A program made the translations under genes and the position numbers. DNA of 11,770 nucleotides from OMOG01 sp041485845 (GTDB lineage Bacteria > Acidobacteriota > Terriglobia > Bryobacterales > Bryobacteraceae): positions 1-11,770 of the forward strand of contig JBGPKH010000243.1 of NCBI GenBank assembly GCA_041485845.1, written 5' to 3'. The notes beneath the pieces are model-generated. The model did not search any database. It saw nothing but the letters and a program-made list of their open reading frames with translations, and was not told the DNA's origin. This document shows positions 5,754 through 11,770 of the stretch, piece after piece (within the stretch, counting starts at the first letter, position 1; each line of letters starts with the position of its first letter).

Positions 5754-6569
5754 CTAGTGTCCGCCACCGCCCGGGGGAGGAGGTGGAGCACCGGGAGGAG
5801 GCGGTGGAGGAGAGCCGGGGGCCGTGGTAGTTCCGCCCTTGCCCTTGTCGGCCTGCGTGCCGCCCTGGGAACCGCCGCCGCCAGGGATCGGACTGCCGCC
5901 GCCACCCTGGCGGGCCTGGACCAGAGCCTGGTACACCGCGTCCCTTACAGCTTTGAGAGCGAGGCGGATAGCGTTGCCCTTGTCGATCTGACGGCCGAGC
6001 AACGGCTGGCCCTTGAAGACGCGGATGGAATCACCCTGCAAGAGTTGCACGATGTTGCCGGCCGCGGTAGAATTCCGCACGTTAACGATTCCCTCGTCGA
6101 CCGTGACGTAGGTGGTGCCGTCGCTGTCCTCGACCACTACGTCGAACACCGTGCCGCGGACGGAAATGACGGCCGTGGGACTCGACACTTCATTGTGATT
6201 GGGCTTGCCGGGCTCGTGCTGAATGAAGACCTTGACGCGCCCGATCCAGACATTCAGGAGATCTTTCCAGTTTCCCAGGTTTTCGCGGAATACGACGCGC
6301 GCGTTGTTGAAGACTTCGAACGTGCTGCCGTCGGAGACCTGGAATTTGGCGTAGCCATCGGGGCCGGTTACGATCAACTGCTGGGGGGAAACCGGCGCGC
6401 CTTTGGATAAGGGCGTGAAATATCCGCCGGCCTGAACCGACACCTGTCCCAGTTGTTCGACTACCGTGGCTTTGTAGTTTTGAGCCTCGAGCGGCGCGAG
6501 ACACACGACGAGCGCGACTGCCGCGGGCAGCGCGCGCACGTTCCGCGAGAGCGTATACCGCCGGAGCAT
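5754..6569 (-). CDS. Secreted FecR-domain protein with Gly/Pro-rich tail
   Basis: This is a 271-residue protein using ATG 6569; a TTG at 6584 would add five residues. Residues 1-30 are a signal peptide ending APLEAQ. Residues about 35-190 form a FecR-type domain: VEQLGQVSVQAGGYFTPL, PQQLIVTGPDGYAKFQVSDG, then the hallmark SSPTAVISVRGTVFDVVVED with VTVDEGIVNVRN after it. In the sigma-regulator FecR this domain is periplasmic and senses a TonB-dependent receptor, but many acidobacterial and myxobacterial proteins carry it as a secreted structural domain. No N-terminal anti-sigma region is present here, so sigma regulation is unlikely. A helical segment (195-220) precedes residues 222-271, which are low-complexity GGGG and runs of six and five prolines. 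Followed by the secreted helical gene after 92 bases. Confidence 0.85.
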   Translation of the reverse strand: MLRRYTLSRNVRALPAAVALVVCLAPLEAQNYKATVVEQLGQVSVQAGGYFTPLSKGAPVSPQQLIVTGPDGYAKFQVSDGSTFEVFNNARVVFRENLGNWKDLLNVWIGRVKVFIQHEPGKPNHNEVSSPTAVISVRGTVFDVVVEDSDGTTYVTVDEGIVNVRNSTAAGNIVQLLQGDSIRVFKGQPLLGRQIDKGNAIRLALKAVRDAVYQALVQARQGGGGSPIPGGGGSQGGTQADKGKGGTTTAPGSPPPPPPGAPPPPPGGGGH

Positions 6570-6671
6570 AACTAACGCTTTCAAGACCTGAGCGTCTGAA
6601 ACCTAGGCCCGATGCGACGCCTTCCCAAGTCTAGCATCAAAACTGCATGGCAAGTAGGGGGCCGAAATTAA

Positions 6672-6696
6672 AATTTGCTCACAAGGTATGCAAATT
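6672..6696. promoter_or_regulatory. 25-bp dyad in the divergent promoter region, operator candidate
   Basis: AATTTGC (6672-6678) and GCAAATT (6690-6696) are perfect inverted arms around an 11-base spacer. It is AT-rich in a GC-rich context and lies between the divergent FecR-domain gene and the propeller gene, about 56 bases upstream of the proposed -10 of the latter. A dimeric regulator could bind it. There is no direct proof. Confidence 0.4.
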
Positions 6697-6733
6697 CAGC
6701 AGCTTGTTGGCTCGGCCCGGACGCGAAATGGGT

Positions 6734-6739
6734 TAGAAT
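6734..6739 (+). promoter_or_regulatory. Possible -10 element (TAGAAT) for the propeller gene
   Basis: TAGAAT lies 29 bases before the GTG start at 6769, giving a leader of about 20-25 bases. This supports the GTG start over the ATG at 6688, which would lie upstream of the promoter. No good -35 is seen at 16-18 bases upstream. Confidence 0.35.
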
Positions 6740-6768
6740 GGGACTCGGCTGTGTGTCATAAAGGTACA

Positions 6769-8649
6769 GTGCGTGTTCCGGTGTGGGTTGTCACCCTGGC
6801 GTTGGCCGGGGCGCTGACCGCGCCGGCGCAAACGGATTGGCGGAGGGTCGGCGGGCCGGCAGTGGAACTGATGCTGGCGGCTCCGGCTACCGGACCCATG
6901 GATCGGGTGTGGTTTTCCGCCGACGGATCCGTCCTTTATGCCCGCACGGCCTCGGGCAGGATCTTCCAGACCGCCAACTTCGAGGCGTGGTTTCCGGTGG
7001 CCGACGCTCCCGTGCCGCCGCGCATGGCTGGGGGGCAAGCCGCCCGCGTCCCCGAAGCGGGCGCCAACGTCATCGCGACCCCCTACAACCGCACCACGAT
7101 CTATGCCCTGGGGCGGCAATTGTTCCGTTCCGAAGATGAGGGACGATCCTGGACCAACCTCACGGCGTTCAAGTCGGTTGCCGTGGTGGGCACCGGGCAG
7201 CGTGCCGTGGCCGTTCCGCCGCCGCCGGCCGATCGCGATCAGTTGGTAGTGGCCAACGATTATGGCGTGTGGCGGTCGATGGACGGCGGGCGTTCCTGGA
7301 GCGGGCTGAACCAGTCCCTGCCCAACCTGCCAGTCAGGCGAATCCTTGCCACGCCTAGCGGCGTTGCCGGAACGCGGATCCAGGTGGACCACCTGGGCAC
7401 GCTGGAATTGCCCCCGGGGGCCTCGGTCTGGTACCCGGTACGGGCGGCTGAGGCGGAAAACGAAGCGGCGGAGATCCAGCGGGCCGCAACGGCATTGGCC
7501 GCGGATTTGGCCGGGGCGGAAATCACGGCAATCGGTTCGGCCAGTCACGTGATTTATGCCGGGGCTTCCGACGGGCGGATCTGGGTTTCGATCGATGGCC
7601 GGGAGTTCAACCTGACGCGACCGGCGAACGGCAGTCGGGTAGAGCGTATTTTTGTGGATCCCGACCGGCCACAGGTGGCGCTGGCCGCGTTGAGCGGCAA
7701 GGGGCCGCACGTGCTGCGCACCACCAACTACGGTTACGGCTACTTCTGGGATGCCTTGGACGGCAACCTTCCCGAATCGCCGGTCCACGGCATCGCCGCC
7801 GACTTTGCGGCGGGCGCACTGTACGTGGCCAGCGAGAAGGGAATCTTCTGGACGCATACCGACCTGGAAAACAATAGCTCCGACGCGGTCAATTGGACCA
7901 GTCTCTCGGAACGGTTGCCGGCCGCAGCCGCCACGGACGTTCGACTGGACCCTGCCGGCGTGCAACTATACGGCGCGCTGGATGGCTACGGTGTTTTCGC
8001 CACGGCGGCGCCTCACCGCCTGCGCAACCTCCGGATCGTCAACGCCGCGGATTACAGCACGCGGGCGACCGCGCCGGGCGGGTTGTTGAGCGTGATCGGC
8101 GGGCGGGTGAGCGCAGCGCGCGGGGGCAACCTGGATTATCCGGTGTTGAATGTTCTGGGGAACGATTCGCAGATTCAGGTGCCGTTTGAAGCGGTGGGGC
8201 CGCGCGTGGCCCTGGCGCTGCAGACGGCCAGCGGCCGGGTGACGCGGGATGTGGCGGTACAGGCGGTTTCGCCGGGGATCCTGGTGGGCCCCGACGGCGC
8301 GGCGATGCTGTGGGACGCCGACACCGGCCTGCCGCTCGATTTGCGCAGCCCGGCGCACCCGGGCGGCCGCATTCAGATATGGGCTACGGGGATGGGCAGG
8401 GTTCAGCCCGGTTGGCCCACGGGAATGGCGGCTCCGATGGAGGATCCGCCGGCGGTGGCGGCCGCGGTTCGGGTTTACCTGGACCGGTCTCCGGTACAGG
8501 TGACACGCGCCACTCTGCTGCCGGGATACGTCGGGTTCTACCTGATCGAAGTGCAACTGCCGGCGATCACCAATGCCGGGCTGTCCGAGCTTTATGTCAG
8601 CGCGGACGGCCAAGAGAGCAATCGCGTGCAGGTAGCGATCGAGCCGTAA
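6769..8649 (+). CDS. Secreted Asp-box beta-propeller protein with Solibacter-type C-terminal domain
   Basis: This is a 626-residue protein. GTG 6769 is chosen because AAAGG lies four bases upstream and it gives a clean signal peptide, MRVPVWVVTLALAGALTAPA, cut before or after QT; an in-frame ATG at 6688 would add 27 non-signal residues. Residues about 25-420 are a BNR/sialidase-like propeller, with Asp boxes SEDEGRSW (121-128) and SMDGGRSW (170-177), and weaker repeats such as SIDGREFN and TNYGYGYFWDALDG. No sialidase catalytic arginine triad or acid is evident, so it is probably a binding or structural domain. Residues about 422-626 match the Solibacter-type C-terminal domain (TIGR03437-like): IVNAADYSTRATAPGGLLSV, VLGNDSQIQVPFEAVG, IWATGMGRVQPG and ending VSADGQESNRVQVAIEP. 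Such proteins are exported and common in Bryobacterales. The 3' end overlaps the converging sortase gene by 53 bases. Confidence 0.85.
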   Translation: MRVPVWVVTLALAGALTAPAQTDWRRVGGPAVELMLAAPATGPMDRVWFSADGSVLYARTASGRIFQTANFEAWFPVADAPVPPRMAGGQAARVPEAGANVIATPYNRTTIYALGRQLFRSEDEGRSWTNLTAFKSVAVVGTGQRAVAVPPPPADRDQLVVANDYGVWRSMDGGRSWSGLNQSLPNLPVRRILATPSGVAGTRIQVDHLGTLELPPGASVWYPVRAAEAENEAAEIQRAATALAADLAGAEITAIGSASHVIYAGASDGRIWVSIDGREFNLTRPANGSRVERIFVDPDRPQVALAALSGKGPHVLRTTNYGYGYFWDALDGNLPESPVHGIAADFAAGALYVASEKGIFWTHTDLENNSSDAVNWTSLSERLPAAAATDVRLDPAGVQLYGALDGYGVFATAAPHRLRNLRIVNAADYSTRATAPGGLLSVIGGRVSAARGGNLDYPVLNVLGNDSQIQVPFEAVGPRVALALQTASGRVTRDVAVQAVSPGILVGPDGAAMLWDADTGLPLDLRSPAHPGGRIQIWATGMGRVQPGWPTGMAAPMEDPPAVAAAVRVYLDRSPVQVTRATLLPGYVGFYLIEVQLPAITNAGLSELYVSADGQESNRVQVAIEP

Positions 8650-9280
8650 TTTCCAACCTTTCGGCCCGAACGATAAACCGGTCCGGGGCGGAACCAACGA
8701 AGTGAAACGGATAACAGGTGACCAGGGTGAGGATCTCGTTTGCGCTGGGATCCAACACCGCGACATCGTGTGGATCCACTACCCTGGTGGACACCACGCG
8801 ATAACGGTACTCGCCGAGCGACGTGGTGAGCGTAACGACGTCGTTCCGCCGGATGTTTCGCAACGGGCGGAAAAACGTGTCGCGGTGCCCGGAAATTCCA
8901 ACGTTGCCCGGCTGCCCCGGAAGTGCCGTGCCGGGAATATGGCCGGCCGCGCGCCGGAGGGTGGTTCTACCGGTTCCCTCGATGACGATGGCAGAGAGGC
9001 CGAGGCGTGAAATTTCAATGCGGCCAATCAGGCCGCCGATCGCGACCGGCGGCGAGTTGTCCGATGAAGTGGGGGCCGCGCGCTGACCTGCTCCGCCATG
9101 CTCCTCTTGCCGGACAGCCAGCAGCCGCTCGAGTTGGCGGCGCCCGGCTTTTTGAAAGACCCAGGTGTCCATCAGAACGAACCCGCAGTAAGCGAACATC
9201 GCGATCGCCCCGGCGAAGAGGCCGCGCTCGGTCCACCGTAGAAGCCGCCTCAGCGGCTGTTGGGGAACCACGAGCCTCAT
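8597..9280 (-). CDS. Sortase, class D-like
   Basis: This is a 227-residue transpeptidase starting at ATG 9280, with AGGAGG at 9293-9288 seven bases upstream; the ATG overlaps the stop of the VWA gene (ATGA). Residues 20-37 are an N-terminal membrane anchor (GLFAGAIAMFAYCGFVLM). The catalytic domain spans about 84-210: GRIEISRLGLSAIVIEG, the GNVGISGHRDTFF segment with His132, ILTLVTCYPF with Cys189, and APDRFIVRAE with Arg201, so all three sortase catalytic residues are present. The TCYPFxxxGxAPxRFIV pattern resembles class D sortases. Sortases cut an LPxTG-like signal and join the protein to an amine, in Gram-positives the cell wall. In a Gram-negative the target is unclear, and no LPxTG-plus-helix tail is seen in any protein of the window. 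The C-terminal tail overlaps the end of the propeller gene. Confidence 0.9.
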   Translation of the reverse strand: MRLVVPQQPLRRLLRWTERGLFAGAIAMFAYCGFVLMDTWVFQKAGRRQLERLLAVRQEEHGGAGQRAAPTSSDNSPPVAIGGLIGRIEISRLGLSAIVIEGTGRTTLRRAAGHIPGTALPGQPGNVGISGHRDTFFRPLRNIRRNDVVTLTTSLGEYRYRVVSTRVVDPHDVAVLDPSANEILTLVTCYPFHFVGSAPDRFIVRAERLEITARSLPARDCSLGRPR

Positions 9281-10245
9281 TTGGGGGCCTCCTCTTTGAC
9301 TGGCCGCGATGCACCGCCGGCGATGTAACCGGAGCGAGTGCGCACGAAGAGTTTGCCCTTCCCGGCCGCCCGGGCGGCCACTCGAATGGCCCGATGGACG
9401 CCAGGCTGCGCCGCGCTGCTGGACACATATCCGATAGTGTATTGATGGCGGATGTCCCGCGCGATGCGTTCGCAAATCGCTACGACCTGATTCAGTTGGC
9501 TGGGGAAAAAGGCTTCGCCGCCAGTTGCTCGAGCGAGGCGACGGAGCACGTCCGGATTGCGGTCCGCATCGTCTGCATCGAAGATGCCGATGGTGTACAC
9601 CAGGGCACTGGATTGCCCGGCCGTTTTCAAGACTTCGGCCAGACTGTGGGCGCTGGCGTTGTCGCCGCCGTCGCTGATTACGATCAGCACCTTCTTGTCG
9701 AGGCTGCCGGCCTGCAATTGCCGTTGCGCCCCGGCGACCGCGTCGTAAAGCGCCGTTTTGCCCGTGGCAGGCGCATTGGCGATCGCGCGCGTGAGCTCAT
9801 CGGAGCGATTGGTGAATCGGATTGCGGCGGGCAGGCCCAGGGTCACGTTCTCGTTGAAGTTGACGATGAACATCTGGTCCTCGGGGCTGCTGGAGCGGAC
9901 GAACGTCCGGGCCGCCGCGACCACTTCCGCGAGCTTTGGCCGCATACTTCCGCTGTGATCGACAACCAGTCCCACCGTGACCGGAATGTCCTCGTGCCGG
10001 AACAGCCGGATGGATTGCCGGACGCCGTCCTCGTAAACCTCAAAATCGAGCTGGCGCAAACCGGGAGCAAACTGGCCCTTTCCGTCGCGCACCGTGGCCT
10101 GCAACACGACGAGATCGACGTCCACGGAAATCCGGTAAGGTTGGGGGGCCTGAGGTTCCGCCGCGAGCGCCATCAAGAGCAGCGCCAATGGGAGAGTTAA
10201 CCGCTGGCTTACGCGCGCAGCTCCGTAACAGAGCGGGCTCGTCAC
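9277..10245 (-). CDS. Secreted VWA-domain protein (acidobacterial VWFA-related type)
   Basis: This is a 322-residue protein. GTG 10245 is chosen because it overlaps the stop of the upstream gene (GTGA) and has GAGGG just upstream; no other start gives the signal-like segment RLTLPLALLLMALAAEPQA (residues 15-33). A short beta domain (ISVDVDLVVLQATVRD, LDFEVYEDGVRQ) precedes the VWA domain at about 90-275. The MIDAS metal site is intact: DHSGS (Asp96, Ser98, Ser100), Thr164 in GKTALYD and Asp192 in ISDGGDN. The C-terminal HQYTIGYVSS and VRTRSGYIAG segments match acidobacterial VWFA-related proteins (TIGR03436-like). It should bind partner proteins through a divalent metal in the periplasm or at the surface. 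It ends in a basic/acidic tail (ASRPVKEEAPK) with no sorting signal or C-terminal helix. The sortase gene overlaps its stop. Confidence 0.88.
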   Translation of the reverse strand: MTSPLCYGAARVSQRLTLPLALLLMALAAEPQAPQPYRISVDVDLVVLQATVRDGKGQFAPGLRQLDFEVYEDGVRQSIRLFRHEDIPVTVGLVVDHSGSMRPKLAEVVAAARTFVRSSSPEDQMFIVNFNENVTLGLPAAIRFTNRSDELTRAIANAPATGKTALYDAVAGAQRQLQAGSLDKKVLIVISDGGDNASAHSLAEVLKTAGQSSALVYTIGIFDADDADRNPDVLRRLARATGGEAFFPSQLNQVVAICERIARDIRHQYTIGYVSSSAAQPGVHRAIRVAARAAGKGKLFVRTRSGYIAGGASRPVKEEAPK

Positions 10246-10538
10246 CGTGACCCTCGGTTTGCTTCGCTCAAGGCAGGCAGACTCGCGGAAGCGGGCGCCT
10301 TCCGCGCAGGCTGCCGCCTGGTGAGGCGCATGGTGGTCCAGTCGTAGCCGAGGTGGCGTCCGCAATCCAGGCAGACGATGTAGGTTTCGGGCTGCTTGGA
10401 ATGCGGTCCCTCCACACCTACGCCAGGCCGGAGCGTGATCGGAAAGGCCGTTTTGCGATGCGCACAACCATAGAGCCAGTCCGCAAGGCCCAGCAGTCCC
10501 ACGTGCACGGTATTCGACACGGCGTTGAAGCAATCCAT
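10242..10538 (-). CDS. Small CxxC zinc-ribbon-like protein
   Basis: This is a 98-residue protein starting at ATG 10538, with the strong ribosome binding site GAGGAGGT (10551-10544) five bases upstream. That site overlaps the stop codon of the malic enzyme gene, so translation is probably coupled. Cys25 and His27 in YGCAHRKTAFPITLRP, with Cys56 and Cys59 in YIVCLDCGRHLGYDW, make a plausible four-ligand zinc site, like small acidobacterial proteins with a C-x-H...C-x-x-C layout. An initial helix (FNAVSNTVHVGLLGLADWLY) precedes it. The last 28 residues are basic and Ala/Pro-rich. The gene ends in a GTGA overlap with the VWA gene. It may be a regulatory or accessory zinc protein. No function is recognised. 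Confidence 0.75.
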   Translation of the reverse strand: MDCFNAVSNTVHVGLLGLADWLYGCAHRKTAFPITLRPGVGVEGPHSKQPETYIVCLDCGRHLGYDWTTMRLTRRQPARKAPASASLPALSEANRGSR

Positions 10539-10549
10539 TCGCGACCTCC

Positions 10550-11770
10550 TCAGGACGCCTGGATGCGGCGATACTCCGGCTGCCACATCGCGTCTTGCAC
10601 CTGCTGCACGATGTCGCCGAGTTTGACTCCGGCCAAGCCCTCGGCATCCGCCGCCTCGGCGACGGCCACCGCTACGGTCACCGACACGCTGCGTAAGTCG
10701 TCAATATGCGGGAGCAGCGACGCGCCGGGCTGGCGCACAGTCACCAGGCTGGACACGGCACTCGCCGCCGCCGCGAACATACCCTCACTGATCCGGCTGG
10801 CTCGCGAGACGATAGCGCCGAGGGCCAGACCCGGGTACAGCATGGCATTATTCACCTGGGCGACGACGTATGTCAGGCCCTTGTAAGTGACCGGGGCGAA
10901 CGGGCTGCCGGTGGCGATCAGCGCCCGCCCGCCAGTCCAGGCAATCAGATCGGCCGGGTTCGCCTCGGCCCGCGCCGGCGGATTGGAGAGCGCGAAGATG
11001 ATGGGCCGCTCCGTATGCGCGGCCATTTCCTTAACGATCGCTTCCGTGAAACTGCCGGAGGCGGTCGACGCGCCGATCAGCATGGTTGGTTTCACCCGGC
11101 GCACCACCTCGGCCAAGCCTACGCCGTTTCCATTCCCGCCGGACTTCCAGCCTTTGCTTTCGGCGGCCGGCCGGGCGTACGTCACCTGATAGTCGCGCAG
11201 TTGATCGGCCATGTCGATCAGGAGTAATCCCTGCCGGTCCACGCACCAGAAGCGCCTGGGCGCATCCTCTTTGGAGAGCCCCTCACGCACCATGGCGTCG
11301 CGAATCTGGTCGGCGACTCCAACACCTGCCGTACCGGCTCCGAAGATGACCACGCGCTGGTTGCGCAGCGGCGTCCCGCAGGCGCGGACGGCGGAGATGG
11401 CCGCCGCCAGCGTGATCGCGCCGGTGCCCTGCATATCGTCGTTGAAGGTGCAGATCCGGTCGCGGTACTTCTCGAGGATGCGCCGTCCGTTGCCAGGCGC
11501 GAAGTCCTCCCACTGCAGCAGCGCATGCGGGAACAGCGTTGTCACGGCTTTGACGTAAGCGTCGATGAAGGCGTCGTAGCGCTCTCCGCGTATGCGGGCG
11601 TGCCGGTTCCCGATGTACGCGGGATCGTCCAGCAGACTTTCCCGGTTGGTGCCGACATCCAGCATCACCGGGATCACACGGGTGGGGTCAACGCCGCCGG
11701 CCGCCGTATAAATCGCCAGCTTGCCGATGGACACCTCCATGCCGCCTACCCCCCAATCGCCGATTCCCAG
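10550..11770 (-). CDS. NAD(P)-dependent malic enzyme, 5' end outside the window
   Basis: The frame is open to the right edge, and 406 residues of the C-terminal part are visible; full-length enzymes of this type are about 540-570 residues, so about 150 N-terminal residues are missing. It catalyses oxidative decarboxylation of malate to pyruvate and CO2, linking the TCA cycle to pyruvate in the cytoplasm. Features read in order: LGIGDWGVGG and IGKLAIYTAAGG (catalytic Lys region), QWEDF and CTFNDDMQGTGA (metal-binding Glu/Asp residues), the dinucleotide fold VVIFGAGTAGVGVADQI, SGGNG, IGASTASGSFTEAIV, and IFALSNPPARAEA. It matches the large-subunit, SfcA/MaeA-type malic enzymes rather than the MaeB type. 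NAD versus NADP cannot be told with confidence here. It is the first visible gene of an operon with the zinc protein, VWA and sortase genes, an unusual metabolic leader for envelope genes. Confidence 0.92.
   Translation of the reverse strand: MGIGDWGVGGMEVSIGKLAIYTAAGGVDPTRVIPVMLDVGTNRESLLDDPAYIGNRHARIRGERYDAFIDAYVKAVTTLFPHALLQWEDFAPGNGRRILEKYRDRICTFNDDMQGTGAITLAAAISAVRACGTPLRNQRVVIFGAGTAGVGVADQIRDAMVREGLSKEDAPRRFWCVDRQGLLLIDMADQLRDYQVTYARPAAESKGWKSGGNGNGVGLAEVVRRVKPTMLIGASTASGSFTEAIVKEMAAHTERPIIFALSNPPARAEANPADLIAWTGGRALIATGSPFAPVTYKGLTYVVAQVNNAMLYPGLALGAIVSRASRISEGMFAAAASAVSSLVTVRQPGASLLPHIDDLRSVSVTVAVAVAEAADAEGLAGVKLGDIVQQVQDAMWQPEYRRIQAS

Noticed and set aside
6688..6768. ATG at 6688 as start of the propeller gene
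   Set aside because: It would add 27 residues ahead of the signal peptide, overlaps the dyad, and lies upstream of the likely -10; GTG 6769 has a ribosome binding site.
6733..7965. 410-codon minus-strand frame opposite the propeller gene
   Set aside because: Its translation is His/Arg/Gly-rich with no recognisable domain and is antisense to a clear secreted protein; typical of high-GC shadow frames.
8500..8649. LPAIT in the propeller protein as a sortase signal
   Set aside because: It is about 30 residues inside the C-terminal domain, is LPxxT rather than LPxTG, and has no following hydrophobic helix.
9007..10200. 397-codon plus-strand frame opposite the VWA and sortase genes
   Set aside because: It is antisense to two well-supported genes with motifs, and its own translation has no family features.

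Overview
The window looks like chromosomal DNA from a high-GC Gram-negative bacterium, most probably an acidobacterium of the Bryobacterales ('Solibacter'-like) group. The main reasons are a secreted beta-propeller protein ending in what I recognise as the Solibacter-type C-terminal domain (TIGR03437-like), a VWA protein of the acidobacterial VWFA-related type (TIGR03436-like), a beta-barrel outer-membrane protein, and many secreted proteins. There are no tRNA or rRNA genes, CRISPR arrays, transposases or phage structural genes. All family names come from reading the translations by eye; no search was run.

Layout, left to right. (1) 2-1400, plus: the 3' end of a degenerate receiver-like gene, then one base later a signal-peptide-bearing outer-membrane barrel protein. 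(2) 1643-2551, minus: a stand-alone papain-like cysteine amidase/peptidase candidate (NlpC/P60 or CHAP-like) without a signal peptide. (3) 2552-2904: an intergenic region with a perfect 18-bp tandem duplication and two hairpins. (4) 2905-4638, plus: an apparent operon of a membrane isoprenylcysteine/phospholipid-type methyltransferase, an ECF sigma factor, a 75-residue one-helix protein overlapping it by ATGA (probable minimal anti-sigma factor), and a four-helix membrane protein. (5) 4639-4786: a convergent gap with degenerate ~20-bp repeats and a terminator-like hairpin. (6) 6569-4787, minus: a FecR-domain secreted protein with a Pro/Gly tail, a secreted helical protein of unknown function, and a small cysteine-rich zinc-binding protein. 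(7) 6570-6768: a divergent regulatory region with a 25-bp dyad. (8) 6769-8649, plus: the Asp-box beta-propeller/Solibacter C-terminal protein, whose end overlaps the converging sortase gene by 53 bp. (9) >11770-8597, minus: a tightly packed operon of NAD(P)-malic enzyme (5' end outside the window), a small CxxC zinc protein, a secreted VWA protein and a class D-like sortase, joined by GTGA/ATGA overlaps or an 11-bp gap.

The window is mainly a set of envelope and secretion genes. The points most worth following are the VWA-sortase pair with no visible LPxTG-type substrate, the orphan cysteine hydrolase, the ECF sigma cassette with an atypically small candidate anti-sigma protein, and the FecR/helical/zinc gene trio. 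None can be called a new system from sequence alone.
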